64,000 bases of DNA from Paenibacillus sp. GSMTC-2017 (GCF_016019935.1 NZ_JAECMT010000001.1:434022-498021); one strand, 5' to 3'. Counted from the first letter of the stretch, positions 26,152-37,151 are shown. Numbers and translations are program-made. The notes: generated by a model from the letters alone, not told the origin.

Positions 26152-28254
26152 TTACGATTGTGCAGGAACGTCCGGAGTAAGAAGTACTTTGCGCGACAAA
26201 TTAATTCTGCCTTGCTGATCGATTTCCGTTACTTTAACCGTAATTTGATCACCAATTTTTACGACATCTTCACATTTAGCAACACGATCCGAAGATAGTT
26301 GTGAAATATGAACTAGACCATCTTTGTTTGGCAATATTTCTACGAAACAACCGAACTTCTCAATCCGTTTTACCGTACCAAGGTAGATCTCACCGATGAC
26401 AACTTCTTTCACGATGCCTTCGATAATCGCTTTTGCTTTTTGGTTCATCTCTTCATTGGAAGATGCGATAAATACCATACCATCTTGCTCGATATCGATT
26501 TTTACGCCAGTTTCCTCGATGATTTTGTTAATAATTTTGCCGCCTGCGCCAATAACGTCACGGATTTTGTCCGGATTGATGCGAAGAGTTAAAATTTTAG
26601 GTGCATATTTAGAAAGGTTCGTACGTGGCGTTGAAATAATCTCATTCATCTTACCTAAGATATGCAAACGTCCTTGACGAGCTTGCTCCAAAGATTGCTC
26701 CAAAATCGCACGGTTAATACCTGCAATTTTGATGTCCATTTGAATTGCAGTTACACCTTCAGCAGTTCCAGCAACTTTAAAGTCCATATCGCCAAGATGA
26801 TCTTCCATACCTTGAATATCGGACAAAATTGCGAAGTGGTCGCCGTCTTTGATCAATCCCATAGCAATACCTGCAACTGGTGCTTTGATCGGAACACCTG
26901 CGTCCATCATAGCTAGAGTACTTGCACAAATACTCGCTTGTGATGAAGAACCGTTTGATTCAAGAACTTCTGAAACTAAGCGAATCGTGTATGGGAAATC
27001 AGCTTCCGAAGGAATAACTTTCGATAGTGCGCGCTCTCCCAATGCTCCGTGACCAATTTCTCTGCGGCCTGGTGGACGTAGTGGACGTGCTTCACCAACG
27101 CTGAATGGAGGGAAATTGTAATGGTGCATAAAACGTTTCGTTTCTTCAGGCGAAATGCCATCCAAAATTTGAACATCGCCCATAGCTCCAAGTGTACAGA
27201 TGCTTAGTGCTTGTGTTTGACCACGTGTAAATAGACCTGAACCGTGAGTACGCGGCAAAAGCGAAACATCACAATCAATTGCACGAATCTCTTCCAAAGC
27301 TCGTCCATCAGGACGTACTTTATCATGTGAAATAAGGCGACGAACCTCTTCCTTCACGATATCGTACAACACTTCCTTCACGTCGCTTAACAGTTCTGGA
27401 GTTTCCGCATATTGCTCTTCGAAATGTGCAACAGCGTCACTGTTCACAGCATCAATAGCTTCTTGACGTGCATGCTTTTCCTGAGTTTTAATAGCTTCTA
27501 CCAATCGAGCGGATGCAAAAGCACGAACGTCTGCATTAACCACTTCGTTTACAGTATGTAGCTTAACTTCCATCTTCTCTTTACCTGCTACAGCTTGAAG
27601 CTCTTCAATCTTAGTTACGATGCCTTTAATTGCATCATGACCGAACATAATTGCTTCTAGCATAACAGCTTCAGATACTTCGTTAGCCTCTGCTTCAACC
27701 ATCATAATGGCATCTTTTGTACCAGAAACAACAACGAAAATATCAGTTGCTTGTTCTTGCTCAACCGTTGGGTTGATTACGAACTCGCCATTAACACGAC
27801 CAACAATTACTCCACCAATTGGTCCGCTAAAAGGTACATCTGAAATCGTAAGTGCAGCAGATGTACCGATCATTGCTGCAATTTCAGGTGAACAATCTTG
27901 ATCCACGCTCATTACGATATTAGCGATTTGAACATCGTTACGGAAACCTTCCGGGAACAATGGACGAATCGGTCTATCAGTAAGTCGACTGGACAAAATA
28001 GCCTTTTCACTTGGTCTTCCTTCACGCTTAATGAAGCCGCCAGGAATTTTACCAACTGCGTACAAACGCTCTTCATAGTTCACTGTAAGCGGGAAGAAAT
28101 CCAAATCTTTAGGACCCTTTGAAGCAGTTACAGTACAGAGTATAACCGTTTCGCCGTAGCTAACTGTTACAGACGCGTTCGCTTGTTTAGCTAGACGACC
28201 TGTTTCAATGATAAGTGGTCTGCCGCCTAACGTCATTTCAATACGTTGAATCAT
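26152..28254 (-). CDS. pnp: Polyribonucleotide nucleotidyltransferase
   Basis: PNPase, a trimeric 3'-5' phosphorolytic exoribonuclease. 700 aa: first RNase PH domain, helical domain, second RNase PH domain ([15 protein letters not shown], about residue 370), KH domain ([15 protein letters not shown]) and S1 domain ([20 protein letters not shown], about 625). All parts are intact. AGGAGG precedes the ATG. It follows rpsO through a terminator-like hairpin. Confidence 0.97.
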   Translation of the reverse strand: MIQRIEMTLGGRPLIIETGRLAKQANASVTVSYGETVILCTVTASKGPKDLDFFPLTVNYEERLYAVGKIPGGFIKREGRPSEKAILSSRLTDRPIRPLFPEGFRNDVQIANIVMSVDQDCSPEIAAMIGTSAALTISDVPFSGPIGGVIVGRVNGEFVINPTVEQEQATDIFVVVSGTKDAIMMVEAEANEVSEAVMLEAIMFGHDAIKGIVTKIEELQAVAGKEKMEVKLHTVNEVVNADVRAFASARLVEAIKTQEKHARQEAIDAVNSDAVAHFEEQYAETPELLSDVKEVLYDIVKEEVRRLISHDKVRPDGRALEEIRAIDCDVSLLPRTHGSGLFTRGQTQALSICTLGAMGDVQILDGISPEETKRFMHHYNFPPFSVGEARPLRPPGRREIGHGALGERALSKVIPSEADFPYTIRLVSEVLESNGSSSQASICASTLAMMDAGVPIKAPVAGIAMGLIKDGDHFAILSDIQGMEDHLGDMDFKVAGTAEGVTAIQMDIKIAGINRAILEQSLEQARQGRLHILGKMNEIISTPRTNLSKYAPKILTLRINPDKIRDVIGAGGKIINKIIEETGVKIDIEQDGMVFIASSNEEMNQKAKAIIEGIVKEVVIGEIYLGTVKRIEKFGCFVEILPNKDGLVHISQLSSDRVAKCEDVVKIGDQITVKVTEIDQQGRINLSRKVLLTPDVPAQS

Positions 28255-28278
28255 TTAAGTCCCTCCTTTTCCTATTAC

Positions 28279-28340
28279 AAAAAGCAACCCGAATCCCCCT
28301 ATCCAGTTCCTCCGGATGGTGAGATCATCAGGTTGCTTTT
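28279..28340 (-). terminator. rpsO-pnp intergenic hairpin
   Basis: AAAAGCAACC and GGTTGCTTTT enclose a large structured head and are followed by TTTTTG on the minus strand. It may be a partial terminator or an RNA processing site setting pnp level. Confidence 0.75.
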
Positions 28341-28352
28341 CATTACGCATGT

Positions 28353-28622
28353 TTAACGGCGTAGGCCGAGTTTTTCGATCAATGCGCTGTAACGTCTAAC
28401 GTCTTTGTTTTTCAAGTAAGCAAGTAGCTTACGGCGTTGACCGACCATCTTGAGCAAACCACGACGGGAATGGTGATCTTTCTTGTGCTCCCGTAGATGT
28501 TGAGTCAAGTTAACGATGTTTTCCGTAAGGATAGCAACTTGAACTTCAGGAGACCCCGTGTCACTTGCGTGAGTTTTGTGAGTGTCGATTAGTTCATGTT
28601 TACGTTCTTGAGTAATTGCCAT
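28353..28622 (-). CDS. rpsO: Ribosomal protein S15
   Basis: 89-aa small-subunit protein binding the 16S central domain. [35 protein letters not shown] and [11 protein letters not shown] are highly conserved. AAGGAG precedes the ATG. It has its own promoter and a 120-nt leader. Confidence 0.98.
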   Translation of the reverse strand: MAITQERKHELIDTHKTHASDTGSPEVQVAILTENIVNLTQHLREHKKDHHSRRGLLKMVGQRRKLLAYLKNKDVRRYSALIEKLGLRR

Positions 28623-28755
28623 TGTTATCCAACTCCTTCATTATAATCGCCGTTAGCCTCGAAGCCGATACTCGGATCGAACAACCAAGCTAAGGTTAAG
28701 TTTGAGATAGTACCTCTTCTCTCATAGAAAGAAGCGGGCCATCACAACGTTTTAT
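28623..28755 (-). promoter_or_regulatory. rpsO 5' leader
   Basis: The region from the predicted start site to rpsO contains several short pairings (for example CCGAGTATCGG). S15 represses its own mRNA through leader structures in other Firmicutes, so an S15-binding element is plausible. I cannot fold it reliably here. Confidence 0.35.
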
Positions 28756-28784
28756 AGTATAGCATAAATGAAGCCCATTGTCGA
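28756..28784 (-). promoter_or_regulatory. Sigma-A-like rpsO promoter
   Basis: TCGACA and TATACT are spaced by exactly 17 bp upstream of rpsO. Confidence 0.65.
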
Positions 28785-28814
28785 GAAGGACAACTTTACG
28801 CTGTCGTTGTGGAC

Positions 28815-29771
28815 CTATAGATCGTTAAGTAAATCTTTTGCCGTTTGTGAATCAGCGGCAATTTGTGCAATTAAATCTGTTATGGAGCTAAACTTCTTCT
28901 CTGCGCGGATAAAGGATAGAAATTGAACTTTCATTTCCTTTCCATATATATCCTCGTCGAAATTGAAAAGATGAGCTTCCATTACTGGTTTAACATCTTG
29001 TTTGTTGAAGGTTGGTTTCATACCGTGGTTCAAGACGCCACCATGAGCAACTCCATCAATCCAAGCAATTACCGCATAAACACCTAGCCTAGGAGAAACA
29101 TAACGATCATGAAGTTCAAGGTTAGCCGTCGGAAAACCAATCGTTCTGCCCCGGCCATCTCCATGAACCACCGTTCCGATTACTTCATAAGGTCGTCCAA
29201 GCAATGAAGTAGTCGTTGCAAGATCGCCTTGTTCAAGCGTTTCTCTTGTGTATGTGCTGCTTACTTTCGTTCCTTCTTCGAACAAAGGCTCTACGATCGA
29301 TACTTCGATGTCTGGCTTGCCAAGCTCACGAAGATCTCCTGCATTGCCTGAGCCTTTGCTTCCAAAAGTAAAGTCAAAGCCAATAACTGCATGACGTACA
29401 CCTAGTGGACGAAGTACTTCATTTACGAACTGGGATGGCGACATTGCCGCAAACGTTAAATCGAATTGCATTACGAATACTAGATCAACACCTAGTTTAG
29501 CAAACAAATCCGTTTTTATCTGAAGAGGAGTAAGACAGCTATAATATTGATCGCCATGTCCAAGCACTTCCTTAGGATGTGGGGCAAAGGTCAATACTGC
29601 AGAGAGCATGTCCGTGTTTTTAGCAACAGATATTGCTTCGTTCACGACGTTCTGATGTCCTCTGTGCACGCCGTCAAAGTGACCGATCGCAATGGATATC
29701 GGCTTGCCTTGTGATAACATTGTTGCATTCGTTAAAGGATAAGATAAAGGAATAATTTCCACCGCTGACAC
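28815..29771 (-). CDS. ribF: Bifunctional riboflavin kinase/FAD synthetase
   Basis: Converts riboflavin to FMN and then FAD. 318 aa. The N-terminal nucleotidyltransferase domain has AIGHFDGVHRGHQ; the C-terminal flavokinase domain has VVHGDGRGRTIGFPTANLEL. GTG at 29771 or a second GTG three codons later could start; AGGTG is closer to ideal for the second. It follows truB. Confidence 0.95.
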   Translation of the reverse strand: MSAVEIIPLSYPLTNATMLSQGKPISIAIGHFDGVHRGHQNVVNEAISVAKNTDMLSAVLTFAPHPKEVLGHGDQYYSCLTPLQIKTDLFAKLGVDLVFVMQFDLTFAAMSPSQFVNEVLRPLGVRHAVIGFDFTFGSKGSGNAGDLRELGKPDIEVSIVEPLFEEGTKVSSTYTRETLEQGDLATTTSLLGRPYEVIGTVVHGDGRGRTIGFPTANLELHDRYVSPRLGVYAVIAWIDGVAHGGVLNHGMKPTFNKQDVKPVMEAHLFNFDEDIYGKEMKVQFLSFIRAEKKFSSITDLIAQIAADSQTAKDLLNDL

Positions 29772-29802
29772 ACCTGCATTTCTAGATAAACTTTAAATTG
29801 CT

Positions 29803-30714
29803 TTAGTTAAATACTTTGACCGGCTTTAACAACATGCCTTCAACATTTGACTGGAATATGCCAAGAAAAAGATTAGAAGTATCATAAACGCGCAACAAAC
29901 CGTTCGGTTTCCACTCACCTGTCTCAGGTATAACTTGAGATAGCGGCACCTTCTGTCCACGAAGAACCTGAACAGCCGTAGATAGAGAAACTTGCGCTTT
30001 ATCGATATGAGTAATGGCTTCATCAGCGGCAATCAAATGTTCTTCAAGCTTACCTTCCTGAAGGAGAGCTTCAATCTGCTCGAGCGTTAGACAACTCTCT
30101 GCCTCAATGCCGCCAGACATCGTACGAGTCAGCTTAGCCATCGTTGCAGGAAGACCAAGTGCTTTTCCTATATCAACACATAACGTTCGGATATATGTTC
30201 CTTTGGAGCATACTGCAGAAAATGTAATTTCCGGTTCATCAAGCTCAAGATCAACTTTAATCAGCTTAATGTCATATATCGTAACCGTTCTAGATTTTCG
30301 TTCAACTGTCTTACCTTCACGCGCCAACTCATACAACCGCTTGCCGTCAACTTTTAGAGCTGAAAACATGGGAGGAATTTGATCGATCTCCCCAGCAAAA
30401 CGATTAAGAGCAGACTCGATATCCGCTTCTGTTATCGAACCAACAGACTTACGTTCGATGATCTCTCCAGACATATCTTCTGTATCTGTAGCAATGCCAA
30501 GCTTTAAAACAGCTTCATAAGCTTTTGGCCGCTCCTGAACATATTCGACAACCCGAGTTGACCTTCCCAAACATAGAGGAAGCACTCCAGTTACCATAGG
30601 ATCAAGCGTTCCAGCATGACCGATTCGCTTCATCTTAAGCAACCGTCTTACTTTTGCTACTACATCATGGGAAGTCCAGCCTGCCGGCTTCCAAACTGCC
30701 AAAATACCGTCCAT
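29803..30714 (-). CDS. truB: tRNA pseudouridine(55) synthase
   Basis: Isomerises U55 in the T-loop of tRNAs. 303 aa; catalytic Asp38 in HAGTLDPMVTGVLPLCLG, and SKGTYIRTLCVDIG downstream. A C-terminal PUA-like part is present. Three bases separate it from nrnA. Confidence 0.96.
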   Translation of the reverse strand: MDGILAVWKPAGWTSHDVVAKVRRLLKMKRIGHAGTLDPMVTGVLPLCLGRSTRVVEYVQERPKAYEAVLKLGIATDTEDMSGEIIERKSVGSITEADIESALNRFAGEIDQIPPMFSALKVDGKRLYELAREGKTVERKSRTVTIYDIKLIKVDLELDEPEITFSAVCSKGTYIRTLCVDIGKALGLPATMAKLTRTMSGGIEAESCLTLEQIEALLQEGKLEEHLIAADEAITHIDKAQVSLSTAVQVLRGQKVPLSQVIPETGEWKPNGLLRVYDTSNLFLGIFQSNVEGMLLKPVKVFN

Positions 30715-30717
30715 CTG

Positions 30718-31707
30718 TTAAACCAACGCCTTTCTAACTGCTTCAACCATAACTTTCATCGCTTCCGGTAATGGACCATCTAACCTGCAACCTGCTGCAC
30801 GTACATGACCACCACCGCCAAAAGATTGAGCAATAGCTGCTACATCTGCCTTGCCTGCAGAACGCAAGCTGGCTTTTATAGCGCCATCACCGGCTTCTTT
30901 AAACAAAATACCGACTTCAACGCCATCGACATTAAGAGCGTAATTAACGATTCCTTCCAAGTCATCTGGAACTGCAGCACAATCCTTAATATCGTCTTTT
31001 CCGATATATAACCAGCCAATTTCCAAATTATCACTAAAGGTTAATCTGCTAAGTGCCATTTGCAAAAGTTTAAGTTTCGCAAAGGTCATCTTCTCTAGCA
31101 AAATATCGGCAAGTTTGTGGCCTGAAACACCTATAGTTAGTAAGCTCGAAGCAATCTGCATCACTCTTGGACTAGTGTTGGAATATCTGAAGCCACCAGT
31201 GTCCGTTAATAAACCGGTGTAGATAGCAGTCGCGCAATCAAGATCTGGCACGAGTCCAGCTCTTTCGATCAAGTCATACAATATTTCTACTGTAGCGGCT
31301 GCATCTGGCCGAATCACGTTCACGGTGCCAAATCCGTTATTCGTCGGATGGTGATCGATATTAAGTAATTTGCAGTCAGTTGGAAAAACCGCTGAAACTT
31401 CACCGATTCTTCGGAAATCCGCGCAATCGATCGCAATAACAGCATCAAACGTAAGTTCGGGCTGTCCGCTTTTAAAGGATATGATACGGTCAAAGTGATT
31501 CAAGTAGCCTAATCTGGAAGGCAGTTCGCTTTCGTTCACGAGCACTGACTTTTTCCCCAGTTGCTCAAGTAGCCAACTTACGACCACAGTTGAGCTTATT
31601 GCATCCCCATCCGGCTGTACATGAGATACAACGAGGAATGAGGCATTGTTCTTCATAAAGTCCAATGCCTCATCTAGTTGCCTCATATAATTGTCTTGCG
31701 CCGTCAC
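30718..31707 (-). CDS. nrnA: Bifunctional oligoribonuclease/PAP phosphatase NrnA
   Basis: DHH-DHHA1 phosphoesterase degrading nano-RNAs and 3'-phosphoadenosine-5'-phosphate. 329 aa with [30 protein letters not shown], and [10 protein letters not shown] in the DHHA1 domain. The GTG start overlaps the rbfA stop (GTGA) with AGGATGAC upstream. Same order as in Bacillus. Confidence 0.94.
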   Translation of the reverse strand: MTAQDNYMRQLDEALDFMKNNASFLVVSHVQPDGDAISSTVVVSWLLEQLGKKSVLVNESELPSRLGYLNHFDRIISFKSGQPELTFDAVIAIDCADFRRIGEVSAVFPTDCKLLNIDHHPTNNGFGTVNVIRPDAAATVEILYDLIERAGLVPDLDCATAIYTGLLTDTGGFRYSNTSPRVMQIASSLLTIGVSGHKLADILLEKMTFAKLKLLQMALSRLTFSDNLEIGWLYIGKDDIKDCAAVPDDLEGIVNYALNVDGVEVGILFKEAGDGAIKASLRSAGKADVAAIAQSFGGGGHVRAAGCRLDGPLPEAMKVMVEAVRKALV

Positions 31708-32060
31708 TTGACGTCATCCTTGCTATTAATTTCGCCGATCAGTGACTCAATTCGGCTACCGTACTCAATGCTGCTGTCAAACTTGAAAATTAGTACTGGT
31801 GTGTGACGCAGTTTCATACGTTTGCCTAGCTCGGAACGAAGGAATCCATTAGCGCTAGAAAGCCCTTTAAGCGTTGCTTCCTTCTGCTCGTCGCTGCCAA
31901 GAACACTCAAATAAACTTTTGCTTGTGCTAAATCACTTGTCGTCTCTACACCTGTTACGGTAATAAAGCCCATTCTTGGATCTTTAAGCTCCAACTGAAT
32001 GATTTGGCTAAGTTCTTTTTTGATTTGTTCACTTACTCTTCCTACACGAATCTTCGCCAT
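31704..32060 (-). CDS. rbfA: Ribosome-binding factor A
   Basis: 30S maturation and cold-shock factor with a KH-like fold, 118 aa. [20 protein letters not shown] and [18 protein letters not shown] are typical. It starts seven bases after the infB stop; the ylxP gene usual in this gap is absent. Confidence 0.95.
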   Translation of the reverse strand: MAKIRVGRVSEQIKKELSQIIQLELKDPRMGFITVTGVETTSDLAQAKVYLSVLGSDEQKEATLKGLSSANGFLRSELGKRMKLRHTPVLIFKFDSSIEYGSRIESLIGEINSKDDVK

Positions 32061-32067
32061 ACTATAT

Positions 32068-34815
32068 TCACCTCTCTACCGTCTCCATGATGAACGCTTC
32101 GATAATATCTCCCTCTTTAATATCGCTAAAGCGATCAAGTGTTATACCACACTCGTAACCTTGGGAAACTTCTTTAGCATCATCCTTAAAGCGTTTCAAG
32201 GACTCAATTTTACCAGTATAAACTACGATGCCGCTACGAACTACACGAGCTTCTGCTGCACGAGTAATTTTACCGTCTGTAATCATGCTACCTGCAATCG
32301 CTCCAACTTTCGTAACTTTAAATACGTTACGAACTTCAGCGTGACCGATAACAACTTCTTTGAAGATTGGATCAAGCATACCTTTCATCGCTTGTTCAAT
32401 CTCATCGATTACGTTATAGATGACGCGATGCATACGAACGTCTACTTTCTCTTGGCCGATTGTTGCTTCAGCTTGAGGGTCAGGACGAACGTTAAATCCG
32501 ATAACGATTGCATTCGATGCGGATGCAAGAATGATATCCGACTCAGTAATTGCACCAACGCCGCTATGAATAATTTTCACGCGTACGCCTTCAACTTCGA
32601 TTTTAGCCAATGAACCTTTAAGTGCTTCAGATGAACCTTGAACGTCCGATTTGATAATAACGTTCAATTCTTTTACTTCGCCATCTTTGATGTGAGTAAA
32701 GAGATCTTCCAAAGTAACGCGTGTATTGGCACCAATCTCAGATTGACGATGTTTAATGGAACGACGATCTGCAATTGCACGTGCTTTACGCTCGTCTTCA
32801 AACACCATAAATGGATCTCCAGCTTGTGGAACTTCAGTCAAACCAGTAATTTCAACTGGAGTTGAAGGTCCTGCTTCTTTCATACGACGACCACGATCGT
32901 TAACCATCGCTCTTACACGACCGAAGCAATTACCTGCAACGAATGCATCCCCGACTTTAAGCGTTCCGTGTTGAACGAGAATACGTGCAACTGGACCTTT
33001 ACCTTTATCAAGTTCTGCTTCAATTACTGTCGCTCTAGCACGTTTGTTTGCGTTCGCTTTGAACTCGTTTACTTCAGAAACAAGAAGAATCATTTCTAAC
33101 AAGCCTTCAAGACCGATACGTTGCTTAGCGGACACTTCAACGAAGATTGTATCTCCGCCCCACTCTTCCGGAACTAGCTCATACGAAGTCATTTCTTGCT
33201 TAATTTTATCAACATCAGCAGCTGGCTTATCAATTTTGTTGACAGCAACAATGATTGGTACGCCTGCAGCTTTTGCATGGGCGATTGCTTCTACTGTTTG
33301 TGGCATAATGCCGTCATCAGCAGCAACAACGATAATTGTAATATCCGTAACTTGAGCACCACGAGCACGCATAAGTGTAAACGCTTCGTGACCAGGTGTA
33401 TCAAGGAAAGTAATCTTTTTACCGTTGATTTCAACTTGGTACGCACCGATATGTTGCGTAATTCCGCCTGCTTCTCCGCCTGTTACATTCGTTTGACGAA
33501 TAGCATCAAGCAATGTTGTTTTACCATGATCGACGTGACCCATAATCGTAACAACTGGAGGACGAACGCTCAAGTTTTCTTCCTCATCTGTTTCTTCCAC
33601 ATTTTCGAAGGTATCTTCTTCAACTGGAATTTTCACTTCTACTTCTACGCCATAATCGCCTGCTAGTAACATAATTGCATCCATATCAATTTCTTGATTG
33701 ATTGTTGCCATTACGCCTAGGAATAGAAGCTTTTTAATAACTTCAGAAGCATCTTTATGAAGCAACTTCGCAAGTTCTCCAACCGTCAAAGTACCGCGAA
33801 CGATAATTTTCTTAGGCGTGTTGTCGATTTTCTCACGAGGAGGTTGATTGTTTTGTTGGTATTTACCATTGCGACCTTTACCGCCACGGTTATTATTGTT
33901 GCCTTTATAGCCGCCACCAGGACGTCCATCTTCAAAACGCTTCTGGCTGCCTTGATTGTTACGGCCATTTTTGTTAGCTGCGTTTCTATCATCTGAACCT
34001 GTACGTGGAGTTGTTGCTCTTGATTCAAAGCTACGGCTTTGACCTTGAGCTGCTGGTGCCGGACGTGCGCCTGGTCCACCTTGACCACCACGGTTGCCGC
34101 CACCGCCTTGACCTTGGCCACCAGAAGGTCTGCTACCGCCACCTTGTGAGAAGCCACCTGGACGACTGCCGCCAGTTGATGATGAGCCAGCTGGACGACT
34201 GCTACCGCCAGTTGATGAAGAACCGCCTGGACGGCTACCACCTTGGCCAGATGGACGATTGCCTTGACCGCCAGAAGGACGGTTGCCTTGACCAGTTGGG
34301 CGGTTGCCCTGACCTTGACCGGAAGGACGATTGCCTTGGCCTTGGCTAGCTGGACGAGTTGATTGTGATGTAGTTGCTGCAGACGGTGTTGTTGCTGCAG
34401 ATGGTGTTGATGCTGGCGTTGGTGACTGTGCTGGTTTTTGTTCGCCTTGTTGCTCTGATTGTGGAGTTTTCGTATTAATGGAATTCATTGTCCCCTGTCT
34501 ATCTTGAGTTATGTTCGATGTTGCTTGTTGTTGCTTAGGTGCAGGCGGACGAGTTGCCGCTTGCGGAGCTGACGATACAGATGCACCGCTACTCTCCTGC
34601 GCTCGTTTAGCCGCAGCATTTGCTTTAATGTCCCGGAAGAATCCCTCTACCTTATGAACCATTTCATTCTCCATGACGCTCATATGGTTATTGACAGGCA
34701 AACTTAACCGTTTAAGAATCGTAATAATTTCTTTGCTGCTCATATTGAGGTTCTTTGCATACTCATAAACGCGAAGCTTATCTTTATTGTCTTTGCTCTC
34801 CTGTTTGTTGCTCAA
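32068..34815 (-). CDS. infB: Translation initiation factor IF-2
   Basis: GTPase that places initiator tRNA on the ribosome. 915 aa. It has an N-terminal IF2N motif ([15 protein letters not shown]), a long disordered region (about residues 80-330) dominated by Gly, Arg, Pro, Gln and Ser with repeated [14 protein letters not shown] units, a second IF2N, the G domain ([14 protein letters not shown], about 425; [13 protein letters not shown]), and C-terminal beta-barrel/C2 domains. The TTG start follows GGAGG and overlaps ylxQ by 32 bases. Confidence 0.97.
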   Translation of the reverse strand: MSNKQESKDNKDKLRVYEYAKNLNMSSKEIITILKRLSLPVNNHMSVMENEMVHKVEGFFRDIKANAAAKRAQESSGASVSSAPQAATRPPAPKQQQATSNITQDRQGTMNSINTKTPQSEQQGEQKPAQSPTPASTPSAATTPSAATTSQSTRPASQGQGNRPSGQGQGNRPTGQGNRPSGGQGNRPSGQGGSRPGGSSSTGGSSRPAGSSSTGGSRPGGFSQGGGSRPSGGQGQGGGGNRGGQGGPGARPAPAAQGQSRSFESRATTPRTGSDDRNAANKNGRNNQGSQKRFEDGRPGGGYKGNNNNRGGKGRNGKYQQNNQPPREKIDNTPKKIIVRGTLTVGELAKLLHKDASEVIKKLLFLGVMATINQEIDMDAIMLLAGDYGVEVEVKIPVEEDTFENVEETDEEENLSVRPPVVTIMGHVDHGKTTLLDAIRQTNVTGGEAGGITQHIGAYQVEINGKKITFLDTPGHEAFTLMRARGAQVTDITIIVVAADDGIMPQTVEAIAHAKAAGVPIIVAVNKIDKPAADVDKIKQEMTSYELVPEEWGGDTIFVEVSAKQRIGLEGLLEMILLVSEVNEFKANANKRARATVIEAELDKGKGPVARILVQHGTLKVGDAFVAGNCFGRVRAMVNDRGRRMKEAGPSTPVEITGLTEVPQAGDPFMVFEDERKARAIADRRSIKHRQSEIGANTRVTLEDLFTHIKDGEVKELNVIIKSDVQGSSEALKGSLAKIEVEGVRVKIIHSGVGAITESDIILASASNAIVIGFNVRPDPQAEATIGQEKVDVRMHRVIYNVIDEIEQAMKGMLDPIFKEVVIGHAEVRNVFKVTKVGAIAGSMITDGKITRAAEARVVRSGIVVYTGKIESLKRFKDDAKEVSQGYECGITLDRFSDIKEGDIIEAFIMETVER

Positions 34816-35137
34816 TAGGATCCACCTCCGTATTTTGGCTCAGATTACTTCTAATCATTTTTCCGAAGTGCATATCTGTTACCGCAAGCACAACGCGTTC
34901 GGACTTGCCAATCGCCTTTCCTAGCTGCTCTCGGTCGAATGCTTCGGCGAGTTGTATTCCGTAGGTGTTGCATTTGTCTCTAAATTTCTTCTTCGTATTA
35001 TCAGAAGCATCATTGGCAATAATCACCAGATAAACCTTCTTAGATCTAACAGCTTTCAAAACAATCTCGTCACCCGTTATAAGCTTTCCCGCACGCATAG
35101 CCATACCAAGTTGCGATAGCGTCTTGTTAGGTTTCAT
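34784..35137 (-). CDS. ylxQ: L7Ae-family ribosomal protein YlxQ
   Basis: 117-aa kink-turn RNA-binding protein of the L7Ae/L30e family. [20 protein letters not shown] and [17 protein letters not shown] are diagnostic. Its start overlaps ylxR by 11 bases and its end lies inside infB, so the block is translationally coupled. Confidence 0.9.
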   Translation of the reverse strand: MKPNKTLSQLGMAMRAGKLITGDEIVLKAVRSKKVYLVIIANDASDNTKKKFRDKCNTYGIQLAEAFDREQLGKAIGKSERVVLAVTDMHFGKMIRSNLSQNTEVDPIEQQTGEQRQ

Positions 35138-35438
35138 CCTGCGTCAGCTCCTTGGCTGCGATGAATTGATCTTCAACCGCTACAAATTCTTTTTCTAACT
35201 GATCATATATATGCTCGCCGACAGGCTGTTTTAAAGCCCGATCAAGCGCTTTTGTTTTTTTTGCGAGTTTGAAACAACTCACTTTGCCGCATAAATATGC
35301 GCCACGTCCCGCCTTTTTACCAGATAGATCGATCCCGACCTCATCGGCCGGTGTGCGCACGATCCGAATAAGTTCCTTCTTCGGCATCATTTCCTGGCAA
35401 GCGACGCATTTGCGAAGCGGTACTTTTCTCGGTTTCAC
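35127..35438 (-). CDS. ylxR: YlxR-family RNA-binding protein
   Basis: 103 aa, longer than the usual 90 by a C-terminal extension. RKCVACQEMMPKKELIRIV and the GRGAYLC motif mark the family, reported to bind RNA or to act as nucleoid-associated regulators; the role is not settled. Between nusA and ylxQ as in Bacillus. Confidence 0.9.
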   Translation of the reverse strand: MKPRKVPLRKCVACQEMMPKKELIRIVRTPADEVGIDLSGKKAGRGAYLCGKVSCFKLAKKTKALDRALKQPVGEHIYDQLEKEFVAVEDQFIAAKELTQDET

Positions 35439-35477
35439 CGTACACCCTCCTCTGCCGCATGTAATGTCGTCCTCGTA

Positions 35478-36575
35478 CTAATCGATGGAAACGGAATCCT
35501 GATGCATCGTTCCCGCTGCGGATTTCGGACGACCGTATTCCTGTTCTGCTTGAGCTTCGCTCTTGATATCGATCTTCCAACCTGTAAGCTTTGCAGCCAA
35601 ACGAGCATTCTGACCTTTAATACCAATTGCAAGTGAAAGCTGGTAATCAGGAACGATTACACGAGCCATTTTCTCTTGTTCAAACACGATAACTTCAAGA
35701 ACCTTCGAAGGACTAAGTGCATTTGCAACATATTCCTCTACGTTTTCAGACCAACGTACGATATCGATTTTTTCGCCTTTTAGCTCATTTACAATTGTTT
35801 GTACACGTAGTCCCTTTTGGCCTACACAAGATCCAACTGGATCTACTTCCTCATTGCGAGAATGCACAGCAATTTTAGAGCGGAAGCCCGCTTCACGAGC
35901 AACAGAACGAATCTCTACGACGCCATCATAAATTTCAGGCACCTCAAGTTCGAATAGACGTTTAAGTAAACCAGGATGTGTACGCGACAATATAATCTGA
36001 GGACCTTTTGTCGTGTTTTCCACCTTTGTAATAAATGATTTCACCCGGTCACCATGTTTAAACTTGTCCGTTGGCATAAGCTCAGTAAGCGGGAGTACGG
36101 CTTCCACTTTACCAAGATCCACGAACAGGTTACGAACGTCTTGACGCTGCACGATTCCGTTTACGATATCTTCTTCCTTATCGATAAACGCATTATAAAT
36201 TAATCCGCGCTCAGCTTCACGAATACGCTGTGTTACAACTTGTTTTGCAGTTTGAGCAGCAATACGCCCAAAGTCTCTTGGCGTTACTTCGATCTCAGCA
36301 ACATCATCAAGTTGGTAATGCGGGTTTAGCTCACGAGAAGCCTCTACTGTAATCTCCAATCGCGAATCAAGTACTTCATCAACTACCACTTTACGGGCAT
36401 AAACTTTAATTACTCCATTATGGCGGTTAATGTCGACTCTGACATTTTGAGCGGTGTTGAAATTACGTTTGTAGCTGGAGATAAGAGCTGCTTCAATAGC
36501 ATCTAGAAGCACTTCTTTAGCAATTCCTTTATCTCTCTCGATTTCCAGCAAGGCTTCAATAAAATCCATACTCAT
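35478..36575 (-). CDS. nusA: Transcription termination/antitermination factor NusA
   Basis: Binds RNA polymerase and nascent RNA to control pausing and termination. 365 aa, the Gram-positive form without C-terminal acidic repeats: N-terminal domain (1-130), S1 (HGDRVKSFITKVENTTKG) and two KH domains (VGSCVGQKGLRVQTIVNEL, AIGIKGQNARLAAKLTGWKI). A GGAAC-TTC-GTTCC hairpin lies between the GGGGG ribosome site and the ATG. Confidence 0.96.
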   Translation of the reverse strand: MSMDFIEALLEIERDKGIAKEVLLDAIEAALISSYKRNFNTAQNVRVDINRHNGVIKVYARKVVVDEVLDSRLEITVEASRELNPHYQLDDVAEIEVTPRDFGRIAAQTAKQVVTQRIREAERGLIYNAFIDKEEDIVNGIVQRQDVRNLFVDLGKVEAVLPLTELMPTDKFKHGDRVKSFITKVENTTKGPQIILSRTHPGLLKRLFELEVPEIYDGVVEIRSVAREAGFRSKIAVHSRNEEVDPVGSCVGQKGLRVQTIVNELKGEKIDIVRWSENVEEYVANALSPSKVLEVIVFEQEKMARVIVPDYQLSLAIGIKGQNARLAAKLTGWKIDIKSEAQAEQEYGRPKSAAGTMHQDSVSID

Positions 36576-36611
36576 TGGAACGAAGTTCCCCCTTTCATTA
36601 GTTAAGCAAAT

Positions 36612-37073
36612 TTAAAATACGATAGCCAAACGCGCGCTTGCTACTTTATCGTAAGGAATTACATGTTCACTTTTGCCTACGCGAACAGTAGCGTTCTCAC
36701 CGTCGAACGCCAATAGCATGCCTTCGAACTCTTTGGATCCGTCGAATGGCTCATATGTCGTTATGAATACATGCTTGCCAATCGCTTTCCGCACATCATC
36801 AGGCTTCTTTAGCGGTCTTTCTGCACCTGGTGAGGACACCTCAAGGAAATAGGCGCCAGTAATCGGATCATTGCTATCGAGCTCTTCGCTTACGAATTCA
36901 CTCACTCGTTTGCAATCATCGATATCAATACCGCCTTCCTTATCTACGAAAATGCGTAGAAACCAATTACTGCCTTCCTTGATATATTCAATATCGACCA
37001 GTTCAAAGCCATTGTCATTGAGGAAGGGATTTATCATAGCCTCAATAGCGGATTTGATATTGGATGTGCTCAA
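36612..37073 (-). CDS. rimP: Ribosome maturation factor RimP
   Basis: 30S assembly factor, 153 aa from TTG at 37073, 10 nt after AGGAGG. Translation could be extended upstream, but that segment does not resemble the family. NGFELVDIEYIKEGSNWFLR, DCKRVSEFVSEELD and YFLEVSSPGAERPLKK are conserved. First gene of the nusA-infB operon. Confidence 0.93.
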   Translation of the reverse strand: MSTSNIKSAIEAMINPFLNDNGFELVDIEYIKEGSNWFLRIFVDKEGGIDIDDCKRVSEFVSEELDSNDPITGAYFLEVSSPGAERPLKKPDDVRKAIGKHVFITTYEPFDGSKEFEGMLLAFDGENATVRVGKSEHVIPYDKVASARLAIVF

Positions 37074-37123
37074 ATTAGGTTTACCTCCTGTTATCGTAGC
37101 GCAATGTCTTATTGCCGAATACA

Positions 37124-37151
37124 AAACGTAAAGAGTGGGTTTCCCCACTCT
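37124..37151 (-). terminator. polC terminator
   Basis: AGAGTGGG pairs perfectly with CCCACTCT around GAAA; TTTACGTTTTG follows on the minus strand. It lies between polC and rimP. Confidence 0.7.

Noticed and set aside
31999..32613. Plus-strand frame of 204 codons opposite infB/rbfA
   Set aside because: It is the antisense of well-conserved coding sequence, Asn/Phe/Cys-rich, with no ribosome site.
33786..34241. Minus-strand frame inside infB
   Set aside because: Val/Ala/Gln low-complexity protein arising from the second frame of the IF2 repeat region; infB itself is intact.
34245..34345. Repeat pattern in infB considered as a CRISPR-like or non-coding array
   Set aside because: The repeats stay in frame and encode degenerate RPSGQG units inside an intact gene; there are no uniform spacers.
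34005..34349. Leu/Asp/Arg-rich plus-strand frame opposite the infB repeats
   Set aside because: Mirror of the repetitive IF2 region; no independent evidence.
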